NCBI RefSeq assembly: GCF_900094565.1
Contig: NZ_FMAF01000024.1
Location: 1-64,000, forward strand
Reading direction: 5' to 3'
Origin: Martinezella lusitana
GTDB lineage: Bacteria; Pseudomonadota; Alphaproteobacteria; Rhizobiales; Rhizobiaceae
DNA length: 64,000 nucleotides
Shown: positions 52,102 to 61,381 of the stretch, piece by piece
How the letters are laid out: each line of letters opens with the position of its first letter
How positions within the stretch are numbered: position 1 is the first letter of the stretch
Notes under the pieces: model-generated
Seen by the model: only the letters and a program-made list of their open reading frames with translations
What the model was told of the DNA's origin: nothing
Databases searched by the model: none
Position numbers and translations under genes: made by a program

Positions 52102-53313
52102 TCAGCGCGAGCGAGGTACGAGATGATCCCGCAGATGCAGGAAGCTTCTCTCGACGACAAACCAGAGCGCCGCCGCCACGATGAAGCATGTGGCAACATA
52201 GATCACGAAGCCGGACAGGCCCTGAAGATTTTCCCGGCCAAAGACCATCCTGTCGAGCTGGTAGACGGCCTTATGGGTCAGATACAGGCTGTAAGATAGG
52301 GTCGCGATGCCTGTGATCGCCGGAAGATGCCAGCGCCCGATCTTCGGCTGCAGATCCAGCATGGCGCCGAGGGTCAATGCTACTCCGGCCGAAAACAGCG
52401 GGAACCCGACGACTGCGCCGGGGAAAGGCTGGAGCAAAAGCGGCAGATTGGTCTCGGTAAACGGCCCTCGCCAGGAAAAGATCATCAGGGCAGCCGTGGC
52501 AAGAATGCTGCCGATGACAAGGGCGATATAGGGCGGCATGTACCGCTCCCACAGCAACGGCCTGAACAGCCGAACGGCGGCCAGAACGACACCTAACGTC
52601 AAGCCATCAAGCCGATTGTATGTCGGGTAGTAGATATCCCTGAGATAGGCCGCAAAGGCTTGGCCATATTCATGCACTTCCGCAGGCGCGCCGACCAAGC
52701 TCTGCCAGATCGCAAACCGCAAACCCATGCCGGCAATGACGATTGTCGCTGCGAGAATGGCAATGAAAACCATCGTCGCGCGGCGTTTCAGCAGGAAAAC
52801 GAGAACCGGCAGAATCAGATAGAAATGCGTTTCGACGCTCAATGACCACGCCTCGGTGAACGCACCGCCAGAGCGAGGATCGAGCCCGAAGTTGAGTGTG
52901 GAGGTGAGGAACCGCCAGGCCGGCTGCATCGTCGGCGTATCGCGCAGAGACGGAATGAACGTGTAGAGGGCGAGGACCACTAGAAATGCCGGCAATATGC
53001 GGAAGGCCCGGCGCAGATAGAAGCTCTTGAAATCGACGCTGTCACGGCGCGCCGCTTCCGCCATCAGCTGGGTGCCGATAAGGAAGCCGCTGAGCACGAA
53101 GAATATGTCGACGCCGAGCCATCCATAGGGCCTGATGCCCACAAGCGGCAACGGCGTCGCCTCGGCCGGCAGATGCAGCAGCATGACCAACAGGATGGCG
53201 ATGGCGCGCAATATATCCGGCCCCAGCGCTCTCGTGCCGGCAATGGCATCGAGCGATGTCGTCTCGTCCGGTGGAACGAGCGACTTGGAATTGGCAACAG
53301 CTATGGTGTTCAC
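52102..53313 (-). CDS. Acyltransferase 3 family membrane protein (OafA/YrhL type)
   Basis: Integral membrane O-acyltransferase with about ten TM helices, typically modifying cell-surface polysaccharide or a lipid. Family features: an N-terminal LGPDILRAIAILLVMLLH, then WLGVDIFFVLSGFLIGTQLM, and FYLRRAFRILPAFLV. The C-terminus has SYSLYLTHKAVYQLD. 403 aa. It stands alone with a C-terminal Arg/His-rich cytoplasmic end. Rhizobial members can decorate Nod factors or exopolysaccharide, but nothing here points to a specific substrate. Confidence 0.88.
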   Translation of the reverse strand: MNTIAVANSKSLVPPDETTSLDAIAGTRALGPDILRAIAILLVMLLHLPAEATPLPLVGIRPYGWLGVDIFFVLSGFLIGTQLMAEAARRDSVDFKSFYLRRAFRILPAFLVVLALYTFIPSLRDTPTMQPAWRFLTSTLNFGLDPRSGGAFTEAWSLSVETHFYLILPVLVFLLKRRATMVFIAILAATIVIAGMGLRFAIWQSLVGAPAEVHEYGQAFAAYLRDIYYPTYNRLDGLTLGVVLAAVRLFRPLLWERYMPPYIALVIGSILATAALMIFSWRGPFTETNLPLLLQPFPGAVVGFPLFSAGVALTLGAMLDLQPKIGRWHLPAITGIATLSYSLYLTHKAVYQLDRMVFGRENLQGLSGFVIYVATCFIVAAALWFVVERSFLHLRDHLVPRSR

Positions 53314-53470
53314 GGCTGGGGTTCCCGTAAATGGTCAATGAACGCCGATGGACATGCAGGCAATACTGTTGAATGCGCTTGGTGTATCGCAAATCCGGCC
53401 GGTGGTAACGGACCATCCCCGGCAAGATAGAATTAACCTAAAGTTTTCGTAAAATTTTAGCCAATGCGGG

Positions 53471-54049
53471 TTAACGCGGCCGATTCGGCGCTCTTGCAGC
53501 CCATTCGTGGCTCAGCAGGGCATAAATATATTCATCGCCCCATATGCCGTTGAAGCGGTCGTTCTCGACCAAATGCGCCTCGCGGCGCAGGCCCAGCCGC
53601 TCGACAACGCCGACCGATCCGGCGTTCTTCGCATCCAGCCGCGCGAAGATTCGATGGAAGCCGAATTTTTCGAAACCGAGGGTGATGATGGCCGCAGCGG
53701 CCTCGGTGGCGTAGCCCTTGCCGGCATAAGCCGGATTGAAGATGTAGCCGAGCTCGGCCTGTTGGGCAGCCTTGCTGACGAGCTTGAGGCTGACCTGACC
53801 CATCAGCGCATCATCCTCGCGCCGAACAACCGCGCAGCGCAGAATATCGCCATCTTCCGACAAGCGCGTGTTCAAGCCGGCATCGAAATGCTCCCGCATC
53901 GCGTCTGCCGACGGAGGGTCGCTGTAGAGGTAACGATAGACGACGGGAAGGGAGCGATAAGCGCTATAGGCTTCGAAATCCTCCGGCACAAAACCGCGGA
54001 GGATGAGACGTTCGGTGGATGCGAGAGCTTCGGCGGCAGCATACGCCAT
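53471..54049 (-). CDS. RimJ/RimL-type GNAT N-acetyltransferase
   Basis: GNAT enzyme of the group acetylating N-termini of ribosomal proteins or small amines. N-terminal TERLILRGFVPEDFEAYSAYRS, central AQQAELGYIFNPAYAGKGYATEAAAAIITLGFEKFG with the acetyl-CoA loop, and the RLDAKNAGSVGVVERLGLRREAH block. 192 aa. Same direction as fabI and downstream of it; a hairpin at 54085-54107 separates them. Substrate unknown. Confidence 0.88.
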   Translation of the reverse strand: MAYAAAEALASTERLILRGFVPEDFEAYSAYRSLPVVYRYLYSDPPSADAMREHFDAGLNTRLSEDGDILRCAVVRREDDALMGQVSLKLVSKAAQQAELGYIFNPAYAGKGYATEAAAAIITLGFEKFGFHRIFARLDAKNAGSVGVVERLGLRREAHLVENDRFNGIWGDEYIYALLSHEWAARAPNRPR

Positions 54050-54084
54050 CGGTAATCCTCTGTAAGGATATCCGGAAATTTGAT

Positions 54085-54107
54085 CCTCCCGGCCGATGAC
54101 CGGGAGG
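54085..54107 (-). terminator. Probable terminator after the fabA-fabB-fabI operon
   Basis: Stem CCTCCCGG / CCGGGAGG with a 7-base loop, 18 bases past the fabI stop on the minus strand. Only a weak T run follows, so read-through into the GNAT gene is possible. Confidence 0.5.
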
Positions 54108-54125
54108 ACGATTCAGATCAGCATA

Positions 54126-54932
54126 TTACTCGGCGTCGGCCCTCGACAGCGTTTCCAGCGTCGGCATCGAAGTAATGTTGTAGCCGGCATCGACGAAATG
54201 GATTTCGCCGGTAACGCCTGCCGACAGATCCGACAGGAGATAGAGCGAGGACGAGCCGACCTGATCGATGGTGACCGACTTGCGCAGCGGCGCGTTGCGT
54301 TGGTTCCAGGAGAGAATGGCGCGGGCATCGGAAATGCCGGCGCCGGCCAGCGTGCGGATCGGGCCGGCGGAGATGGCGTTGACGCGGATGCCGCGCGGGC
54401 CGTAATCGGCGGCGAGATAGCGCACGGAGGCTTCCAAAGCCGCCTTGGCGACACCCATGACGTTGTAGTTCGGGATCACGCGCGTCGAGCCGTTATAGGT
54501 CAGCGTCAGCATGCTGCCACCTTCGACCATCAGGTCGGCGGCGCGCCTGGCGATCTCGGTGAAGGAGAAGCAGGAAATCACCATGGTGCGCGTGAAATTA
54601 TCCCGCGTGGTGTTGGCGTAGAGGCCCTTCAGCTCGTTCTTGTCGGAGAAGCCTATGGCGTGGACGATGAAATCCAGCTTGCCCCAGCGCGTCTTGATCT
54701 CTTCGAAGACGGCATCGACGGAAGCCAGATCCTCGACATCGCAAGGCAGAAGGAAGTCCGAGCCGACTTCGGCTGCGAGCGGCTTGACGCGCTTGCCGAG
54801 CGCCTCGCCCTGAAAGGTGAATGCCAATTCTGCGCCTTCGGCTGCGAGCGCCTTCGAAATGCCCCAGGCAATGGAATGATTGTTTGCGACGCCCATGATG
54901 AGGCCGCGCTTACCCTGCATGATTCCGGTCAT
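54126..54932 (-). CDS. fabI: Enoyl-[acyl-carrier-protein] reductase (NADH)
   Basis: Last step of each fatty-acid elongation cycle. A short-chain dehydrogenase fold: GLIMGVANNHSIAWGISKALA (about 10-30) binds NADH, and the active site has Tyr146, Tyr156 and Lys163 (YNGSTRVIPNYNVMGVAK), the FabI arrangement. The start at 54932, not the long open frame to 55079, matches the family. 268 aa. 4 bases downstream of fabB, in one operon fabA-fabB-fabI. Confidence 0.96.
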   Translation of the reverse strand: MTGIMQGKRGLIMGVANNHSIAWGISKALAAEGAELAFTFQGEALGKRVKPLAAEVGSDFLLPCDVEDLASVDAVFEEIKTRWGKLDFIVHAIGFSDKNELKGLYANTTRDNFTRTMVISCFSFTEIARRAADLMVEGGSMLTLTYNGSTRVIPNYNVMGVAKAALEASVRYLAADYGPRGIRVNAISAGPIRTLAGAGISDARAILSWNQRNAPLRKSVTIDQVGSSSLYLLSDLSAGVTGEIHFVDAGYNITSMPTLETLSRADAE

Positions 54933-54936
54933 TGCG

Positions 54937-56160
54937 TTATCCGTTGTAGCGCTGGAATACGAGCGTGGCGTTGGTGCCGCCGAAGCCGAAGGAATTCGAA
55001 AGAGCGATGTCGATCTTGGCGTCGTCGATGCGCTTGCGCACGATCGGCACGCCGGCAAATTCCGGATCGAGTTCGACAATATGGGCGCTTTCGCCGATGA
55101 AACGCTCCTGCATCATCAGGATCGAATAGATCGATTCCTGAACACCTGCCGCGCCGAGCGAATGGCCGGTCAACGACTTGGTCGACTGGATCGGCGGGAT
55201 CTTGTCGCCGAACACTTCGCGAATCGCGCCGATTTCCTTGCTATCGCCCACCGGCGTCGAGGTGCCGTGGGTGTTGACGTAGTCGATGTCGCCCTTCACC
55301 GTGGCCATTGCCTGGCGCATGCAGCGTACCGCGCCCTCGCCCGAAGGTGCGACCATGTCGTAGCCGTCGGAGGTGGCCCCGTAGCCAACGACTTCAGCGT
55401 AGATCTTGGCGCCGCGTGCCTTGGCGTGTTCCAGCTCTTCCAGAACCAGCACGCCGGCTCCACCGGCGATGACGAAGCCATCGCGGTTAGCGTCATAGGC
55501 GCGCGATGCGGTTTCCGGGTGATCCTCGTTGAACTTGGAGGACATGGCGCCCATGGCGTCGAAGAGGTTCGACATGGTCCAGTCGAGATCCTCGTGGCCG
55601 CCGGCGAACATCACGTCCTGCTTGCCCCACTGGATCATTTCGGTCGCATTGCCGATGCAGTGCGCCGAGGTCGAGCAGGCAGACGAGATCGAATAGTTGA
55701 CGCCGTGGATCTTGAACCAGGTCGCGAGCGTCGCCGATGCCGTCGACGACATCGACTTCGGCACCGCGAAAGGACCGATGCGCTTCGGGCTGTTGTTCTT
55801 GCGGGTAATGTCGGCGGCTTCGATCAGCGTGCGGGTCGACGGGCCGCCGGAACCCATGATGATGCCGGTGCGCTCGTTGGTGATATCACCTTCCTCGAGG
55901 CCGCTGTCGGCGATCGCCTGCTTCATCGCGACATGGTTCCACGCGCCGCCCTGCGACAGGAAGCGCATGGCGCGGCGATCGACCAGTTCGGTCGTATCGA
56001 TCTTCGGCGCACCCCAGACCTGGCACTTGAAGCCGTGCTCGGCGAAATCGGGGGAGAAAGAAATGCCGGACTTGGCTTCGCGCAGCGAGGCGGTCACTTC
56101 TTGAGCATCGTTTCCAATCGAAGAGACAATACCCAGACCCGTAACAACTACCCGTCTCAT
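54937..56160 (-). CDS. fabB: 3-oxoacyl-[acyl-carrier-protein] synthase I
   Basis: Condensing enzyme required for unsaturated fatty-acid elongation. Catalytic Cys162 in SISSACSTSAHCIG, the first active-site His in NTHGTSTPVGD and the second His/Phe region in NSFGFGGTNA. 407 aa, standard. Between fabA and fabI in a three-gene operon, as typical of rhizobia. Confidence 0.96.
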   Translation of the reverse strand: MRRVVVTGLGIVSSIGNDAQEVTASLREAKSGISFSPDFAEHGFKCQVWGAPKIDTTELVDRRAMRFLSQGGAWNHVAMKQAIADSGLEEGDITNERTGIIMGSGGPSTRTLIEAADITRKNNSPKRIGPFAVPKSMSSTASATLATWFKIHGVNYSISSACSTSAHCIGNATEMIQWGKQDVMFAGGHEDLDWTMSNLFDAMGAMSSKFNEDHPETASRAYDANRDGFVIAGGAGVLVLEELEHAKARGAKIYAEVVGYGATSDGYDMVAPSGEGAVRCMRQAMATVKGDIDYVNTHGTSTPVGDSKEIGAIREVFGDKIPPIQSTKSLTGHSLGAAGVQESIYSILMMQERFIGESAHIVELDPEFAGVPIVRKRIDDAKIDIALSNSFGFGGTNATLVFQRYNG

Positions 56161-56214
56161 GTCGATGACCTTTTCTTAAACAGTCTGTCTTTGTGGAGGC
56201 GGCAACGCCGCAGT

Positions 56215-56730
56215 TCAGGCAACCTTGTCCTTTGACAGGCCTACACGCAGGTCTGACGCCTGATAGATGGTTTCGCCGTCGGCCTTCAGCCAGCCATCGG
56301 CAGTGCCGAGAACGAGGCGGCCGCGCATGACGCGCTTGAAGTCGATGCCGTATTCGAGGAGCTTCGTCTCCGGACGAACCATGCCCTTGAACTTCACTTC
56401 GCCGGTCGAAAGTGCCATGCCGCGGCCCGGCTCGCCGAGCCAACCGAGGAAAAAGCCGGTCAGCTGCCACATGCCGTCCAGGCCAAGGCAGCCCGGCATG
56501 ATCGGATTGCCGGCAAAATGACAGGGGAAGTACCAGTCGTCGGGACGCACGTCGTATTCGGCGCGAATATAGCCCTTATCGAAGGTGCCACCGGTTTCGG
56601 AAATATCTGTAATGCGATGGACCATCAGCATCGGTGGCAGGGGAAGCTGTGCGTTGCCGGGGCCAAACAGTTCGCCGCGGCCGCAGGCCAGGATTTCCTC
56701 GTAGTTGAAGCTGGATTGTCTCGTCGTCAT
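56215..56730 (-). CDS. fabA: 3-hydroxydecanoyl-[acyl-carrier-protein] dehydratase/isomerase
   Basis: Introduces the cis double bond at C10. Hot-dog fold with catalytic His71 (FPCHFAGNPIMPG) and Asp85 (LGLDGMWQ), followed by LTGFFLGWLGEPGRGMALS. 171 aa, standard. First gene of the fabA-fabB-fabI operon and divergent from irr, 298 bases away. Confidence 0.97.
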   Translation of the reverse strand: MTTRQSSFNYEEILACGRGELFGPGNAQLPLPPMLMVHRITDISETGGTFDKGYIRAEYDVRPDDWYFPCHFAGNPIMPGCLGLDGMWQLTGFFLGWLGEPGRGMALSTGEVKFKGMVRPETKLLEYGIDFKRVMRGRLVLGTADGWLKADGETIYQASDLRVGLSKDKVA

Positions 56731-57028
56731 AAAAATTCCGTTTCCCCCGCATGAATGCCGATGGATGTGAAGCTTTAGTGCAAGATCGACAGAAAATGAA
56801 GCGCAACCATCACACTCTCACTCCACCATCCAATCGAACCCGCTAGCCCTTATGTGGTGGTCGCATACAGGAACGCCAGAGCTGCGACCAGTGGCAAATG
56901 CGGCAAAAGCCCGATTTTTCCGGCTTTTGAGCACCTTCCCACCCCATCGAAACTATTGAAAGCGATCAAGGCAAAAGTTATATGGCTTAGTGAAGAATAA
57001 TAGAAATCTGGAATCCGGAGTCCCTTGA
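56731..57028. other. Divergent fabA-irr intergenic region
   Basis: About 300 bases holding both promoters. On the plus strand TTGAAA (56956-56961) and TATATG (56979-56984), 17 bases apart, form a plausible sigma70 promoter for irr. No Irr operator (ICE box) was identified with confidence. Confidence 0.5.
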
Positions 57029-57448
57029 ATGGCGGAAGAGGCCGAAATCGCGATCGAGACCAGGCTGCGCAATGTCGGCTTGAGACCGACCCGGCAGCGG
57101 ATCGCGCTGGGTGATCTCCTTTTCGCCAAGGGCGACCGGCATCTGACGGTCGAGGAGCTTCACGAGGAAGCCGTGGCCGCCGGTGTGCCCGTCTCTCTCG
57201 CGACCGTCTACAACACGCTGCATCAATTCACCGAAGCCGGCATGATCCGCGTGCTCGCCGTCGAGAGCACCAAGACCTATTTCGACACCAACGTCTCCGA
57301 TCATCATCACTTCTTCGTCGAAGGCCACAACGAGGTGCTGGATATTCCGATCAGCAATCTGACGATCGGCAACCTGCCGGAGCCGCCGAATGGCATGGAA
57401 ATCGCCCATGTCGACGTCGTGATCCGCCTGCGCCGCAAGCAGCGATAA
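57029..57448 (+). CDS. irr: Iron response regulator Irr (Fur family)
   Basis: Global iron regulator of rhizobia, active under low iron and destabilised by haem. Winged helix (about 12-80: LRNVGLRPTRQRIALGDLLF, then SLATVYNTLHQF) and a dimerisation domain with the three-His haem/metal site His92-His94 (SDHHHFF). There is no Cys at all, so it lacks the Cys-Pro haem regulatory motif of Bradyrhizobium Irr, as known for Rhizobium Irr. 139 aa. Divergent from the fab operon. Confidence 0.93.
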   Translation: MAEEAEIAIETRLRNVGLRPTRQRIALGDLLFAKGDRHLTVEELHEEAVAAGVPVSLATVYNTLHQFTEAGMIRVLAVESTKTYFDTNVSDHHHFFVEGHNEVLDIPISNLTIGNLPEPPNGMEIAHVDVVIRLRRKQR

Positions 57449-57450
57449 GA

Positions 57451-57551
<101 letters not shown>

Positions 57552-57558
57552 CCCCGTC

Positions 57559-58194
57559 TCACATCACATCATCGGGATGCCTGCCGGGCTTGTGATGATA
57601 GGTCGGGAAGGTCCAGCCGAACCATAGCGCTCCGCCGCGCACGGCGAAGGCCGCGGCAACACCGAGCCCGGCCGACGCATAGAGCGGCAGCATCGTCGAA
57701 TTGGCTGCGGTGAAGACGCCGGCGCCGACGAGCGCGGCCGTCACGTAGATTTCCGGCCGCAGCAGCACCGATGGCTCGTTCGCCAAGAGATCACGCAGGA
57801 TGCCGCCGAAGGTCGCCGTCAGCGCGCCGGTGACGATAGCAACCGTGGGCGAGCCTGTCGCCGCCATGCCCTTTGCCGCCCCCATCACGCAATAGGCCGA
57901 CAGCCCCACCGCATCGAGCCAGATGAGCAGCCGATAACGCGATTCGAACAGATGCGCGGTGAAGAAGAACAGCACGCCGACGATGGCGCAGATGATGATA
58001 TAGGTCGGGTTCAGCACCCAGAAGACCGGCACCCGGCCGAGGATGATATCCCTGAGCGTGCCACCGCCGATGCCGGTGACCGCCGCAAAAAACAGAAAAC
58101 CGATCAGATCGAGCTGCTTGCGCGAGGCAGACAGCGCGCCGGTGGCAGCGAAAAGGGCGACGCCGGCGTAATCGAGAAACGAGAGAAGCGACAT
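57559..58194 (-). CDS. TRIC-like / UPF0126 membrane protein
   Basis: Inner-membrane protein of seven helices made of two UPF0126 repeats, each with a GGxxRD motif: TGIGGGTLRDIILGR (about 39-53) and TFGGILRDLLANEP (about 126-139). Related bacterial proteins form trimeric cation channels; glycine transport has also been proposed for some. Ligand unknown here. ATG 58194 chosen with GGAG upstream; the frame is open far beyond. 211 aa. Convergent with irr. Confidence 0.88.
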   Translation of the reverse strand: MSLLSFLDYAGVALFAATGALSASRKQLDLIGFLFFAAVTGIGGGTLRDIILGRVPVFWVLNPTYIIICAIVGVLFFFTAHLFESRYRLLIWLDAVGLSAYCVMGAAKGMAATGSPTVAIVTGALTATFGGILRDLLANEPSVLLRPEIYVTAALVGAGVFTAANSTMLPLYASAGLGVAAAFAVRGGALWFGWTFPTYHHKPGRHPDDVM

Positions 58195-58338
58195 CGGGAA
58201 CTCCAACAGGACGCCGGCGGCGATTTTCATGAAATGAATCACGACGGCAAGGGCCGCGCAAGCAGGCGCGTGTAAAGATGTCGCAGCGGTCACGGCGACC
58301 AACGTGGCCGCGACGGCGCTTCGAAGAGGAAATTTCCC

Positions 58339-58815
58339 GTGAAATCCCTGCTGATCGTGATCCTCAATCTCATCACATTCGTGATCATGCCCGCGACGGC
58401 GCTGGCGCAGCAGTCGATTCTTCAGGATCCGGTGGCGTTCGAGAAGGAGCACTTCACCAAGACCTGCGACGGCCAGGTGAGCTTCGGCGATCATTTCGCC
58501 ACCGAGCAGGATATCAACAACGACACGCTGACCGATATCGTCATCAACGAAGGCGAGATCACCTGCAAGGGCGAAAAGGGCCCCTATTGCACGGATGAAG
58601 GCTGCCCCTACAATTTCTACGTCCATGTGGCCGAAGGCGGCTACCTGATGATCGCCACGGCGCAGATCTACGGCTACGATTTCATCCAGCGCTTCGGCAA
58701 CATGGTGCTGGTCATGAAGATGCACCCGCACTTCTGCGACCGCACCGGCGGCGACCCCTGCGAGATCACCGTCAGGGTGCGCGGCGTCAAATTCGTCACC
58801 ATCTCGAAGAAATAG
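58339..58815 (+). CDS. Exported cysteine-rich hypothetical protein
   Basis: Signal peptide about residues 1-23 (cleavage after ATALA), then a mature domain of about 135 residues with six Cys (TCDGQ, TCKGEKGPYCTDEGC, HFCDRTGGDPC) that could form three disulfides in the periplasm. An NNDTLTD segment recalls an EF-hand-like turn, weakly. I do not recognise the family. Start is GTG 58339 with GAGGA about 9 bases upstream. 158 aa. Divergent from the TRIC-like gene and convergent on the YdcF gene. Confidence 0.75.
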   Translation: MKSLLIVILNLITFVIMPATALAQQSILQDPVAFEKEHFTKTCDGQVSFGDHFATEQDINNDTLTDIVINEGEITCKGEKGPYCTDEGCPYNFYVHVAEGGYLMIATAQIYGYDFIQRFGNMVLVMKMHPHFCDRTGGDPCEITVRVRGVKFVTISKK

Positions 58816-58858
58816 CCATCAGGGCGCGGGCACATAATTATACGGTCCGGACACGTGG

Positions 58859-59650
58859 TCACGGTCCGGGATAAAACGCCGATGTGCGGCCGACGGCATA
58901 ATAGCCGACGAGGCCGATCCATTCGCGCATGCCGGTCGCCAGCAGTTGCGCATTGAGCGAAGGCTGCGTGAAATCGAGGCCGAGCGTTTCCTTGCCGGTG
59001 CTGCGATAGTCCACCGGCCAGGGCACGACATCGATGCCCTGCTTGCGGAAGATGCCCATCGAGCGCGGCATGTGGAAGCCTGAGGTGATGAGCAGGCAGC
59101 CCGAAAGCCCGTTCTGCGCCAGCAGCTCCTTGGTATTGACGGCATTCTCGAAGGTGGTGCGCGAGGTCTTGTCCTCGACGAGACGATCTGTGGGTATGCC
59201 GAGCGCGGTGAAGAAGCGCTCCGAGATGACGGCGTCGCCTTCGTAGCTACCGCCGATCGAACCATCGCCACCCGAGACCACGATCCGCGCCTGCGGATAT
59301 TTCTGTGCCAGCCGCAGCGCCTCAATGAGGCGATCACCGGCCGAATCGAGCTCATAGCCGCCACGCGCCGTCGTCACCTCGTTCTGGGTGGCGCCGCCGA
59401 GCACGATCATGCATTTAAGGTCAGCCGGATCGGCGGCGGCATGCGGAAAGCGCTCCTCCAGCCCCTGCACTATATAGGCGCCCGCCGTCGTATAGAGCGC
59501 GACGAACAGGATCAGCACCGACAATAGCGACGAGGCGAGCATGGCGGCGCGCCAGCGCAGGAGAGCGGCGAGCAACGCCAGCAGGCCGAAAAAGAACGCC
59601 AGCGACAGCGGCTGACCGAAAATCCAGACAAGTTTCGAAAAAACGAACAC
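58859..59650 (-). CDS. YdcF/ElyC-type DUF218 membrane protein
   Basis: An envelope protein with two N-terminal TM helices (about 5-30 and 36-58) and a DUF218 domain (about 78-250): IVLGGATQNEV, VVSGGDGSIGGSYEG, EDKTSRTTFENAV, LLITSGFHMPRSMGIFRKQG. Members such as ElyC and SanA affect envelope integrity and peptidoglycan or lipid-carrier metabolism. 263 aa. Precise function unknown. Monocistronic on the minus strand. Confidence 0.88.
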   Translation of the reverse strand: MFVFSKLVWIFGQPLSLAFFFGLLALLAALLRWRAAMLASSLLSVLILFVALYTTAGAYIVQGLEERFPHAAADPADLKCMIVLGGATQNEVTTARGGYELDSAGDRLIEALRLAQKYPQARIVVSGGDGSIGGSYEGDAVISERFFTALGIPTDRLVEDKTSRTTFENAVNTKELLAQNGLSGCLLITSGFHMPRSMGIFRKQGIDVVPWPVDYRSTGKETLGLDFTQPSLNAQLLATGMREWIGLVGYYAVGRTSAFYPGP

Positions 59651-59773
59651 GGCACATCCTTAAGCTTGTCGGCAGAAACGATTCATTCTCTCCCTAGCAG
59701 ATTTTTGTGCACTGCAATGTGGCTATTTCGATCGCCGTGCCATCGAGGTGTCGGTTAGATGCCGAGAAGAGAG

Positions 59774-60012
59774 CTACGGCCTTTTCTTCGCGAAAGCGCG
59801 TCCTGAGCCCGATTTCAGATATTTTTCGAATCCATAAGCCTGCGATTCATCGGAGAAGGCAATGTAGGTTTTGATCGACCACGGCGCATATTTGGAGGTA
59901 TGCGGGACTTCCCTCGCATTGTGCTTGCCAGACGAGCTTTGAGATCCCTGGTCACGCCGATGTAGTGGTGGTCAGGAAAGTCGCGGCTTATGAGGGTATA
60001 GACGCACTTCAT
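59774..60012 (-). pseudogene. GIY-YIG nuclease-like gene with a frameshift
   Basis: ATG at 60012 starts MKCVYTLISRDFPDHHYIGVTRDLKARLAS, the N-terminal half of a GIY-YIG (UPF0213/YhbQ-like) domain. At about 59922 the frame shifts: with one extra base the next frame continues HNAREVPHTSKYAPW, then SIKTYIAFSDES and EKYLKSGSGRAFAKKRP to a stop at 59774-59776. This is exactly the rest of the domain. As written, frame one stops after 65 residues. The gene is therefore broken by a single-base loss, or there is a sequence error. Complete protein would be about 79 aa. Confidence 0.85.
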
Positions 60013-60230
60013 GCAGGGTATGATAGTGTACTGAGACGGGCACGCAACTCATGCGTTATCGCCAATTACGCCAGAATCATCGACGATGTTTGGCCAGCAC
60101 ATGATCGCAATATCTGGAAAAAGTCCGCTTGCGTTGCTGCGCAGCTTCAGCGCGACAGCCTTCGCTATCTTCTCGCCTTCGGCACATCAAGCCTACCGGC
60201 TTGCCGAGCCGAAGCTCGCAGAGCGAAGGC

Positions 60231-60306
<76 letters not shown>

Positions 60307-60457
60307 ATCAAGGTGGTGCCGTTTGACCGGCCCTGGGTCCCTTCGAAGCGCTTTGCCCGTCGGGGTGGCGGCTTATTACTTCTGGTTCTTACAGATAGCA
60401 AGCCGAAAATTTCGGCCCGGGAACTTTTCTTGTTTGCCGGGCTGTCTTGTCCGCAGA

Positions 60458-60838
60458 TCAGACGTCGTCGTCGTCGCCGGTGACGCCGATGATGTCGCTC
60501 ATGTCGTCATCATCCTCATCTTCGTCGGCTTCGAGGAAGGTATCGTCGTCATCGTCGCCGATTTCGACATCGTCATCGCCGATATCCGGAATATCGTCGC
60601 CGGCCGCCGCCTCATCGGCATCCTCGAGAGACACGAGTTCGACTTCAGTGTTCTCGGTATCGACCTCGGCCACTTCCTCTTCTTCGGGAACTTCCTTCGA
60701 AGCGGAGGTTTCCTCGAAGTAGGACAAGGGCCAGGACTTGCCGGTATAAGGCGAGACGACCGGGTCCCGGTTCAGGTCGTAGAACTTCTTGCCATTGTCC
60801 GGATCGGTACGTTTTGTTCCAAGTTCCGTTTTCGCCAC
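60458..60838 (-). CDS. FYDLN-acid family protein (TIGR02300)
   Basis: Small protein of unknown function found in alphaproteobacteria. N-terminal half: AKTELGTKRTDPDNGKKFYDLNRDPVVSPYTGKSWP, containing the FYDLN motif that names the family. C-terminal half is a run of Asp/Glu-rich sequence with about 40 acidic residues. Start is a GTG at 60838 with GAGG 8 bases upstream; the frame is open to 60877 but the family begins here. 126 aa. Lies beside the tRNA-Ala gene on the same strand. Confidence 0.88.
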   Translation of the reverse strand: MAKTELGTKRTDPDNGKKFYDLNRDPVVSPYTGKSWPLSYFEETSASKEVPEEEEVAEVDTENTEVELVSLEDADEAAAGDDIPDIGDDDVEIGDDDDDTFLEADEDEDDDDMSDIIGVTGDDDDV

Positions 60839-61124
60839 TGTCAAAGCCTCATGAATGACCGAATGAAAATCCGGCAATGCCGGGGAAACCGGCGTTTTAA
60901 GGGAAATATCAGCCGGTCCCCTTAATCGTTGCGGCCGTCTCTGTCAAAGCTAAACTTCATGCCGCTTCGCACGCGGTTTTCGCGCGTTGCGGGATGACTG
61001 GTCAGCGCGCCCATGTTAACGAGCCGATGCAAGCCGCAGGACATCTGGCGCAGGGAGATCGCAGCCAGTCCTATAATGCTAGGGAATACCGGCGTGGCAA
61101 GGAAAATCGCCGGCGAAGATCGGT

Positions 61125-61306
61125 GCTGGCGGTTCCAGCCGCGGGGCTCATCTCGATCATCGCATCGCCATGAGCCTCCTCGTCACGAGGCCTGCCGCCG
61201 GGCACCCCGTCACGGTCGAGGATTCCGGCACGATCGCTACCAGTTTTCCGGATTTTCTTGATATGATGACAAGATTGGGCGCGACGATCGAGGTCAAGGA
61301 CTGCTA
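61125..61306 (+). pseudogene. aroA: C-terminal remnant of aroA (EPSP synthase)
   Basis: In the frame ending at TAG 61304-61306 the translation contains GAHLDHRIAMSLLV, then PVTVEDSGTIATSFPDFLDMMTRLGATIE, which is the C-terminal end of AroA (HLDHRIAMSF, SFPEF and the final LGA block). There is no start codon or recognisable AroA sequence upstream; roughly 390 of about 450 residues are missing. In related rhizobia aroA lies directly upstream of cmk and rpsA, so this is the decayed local copy. Confidence 0.8.
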
Positions 61307-61381
61307 GATCGCGCGCGAACAGCATCCGAAGCCGCGCGCCATGAAGCGCCGGAGGATGGCGACAGCAAACGGACCGGAACC

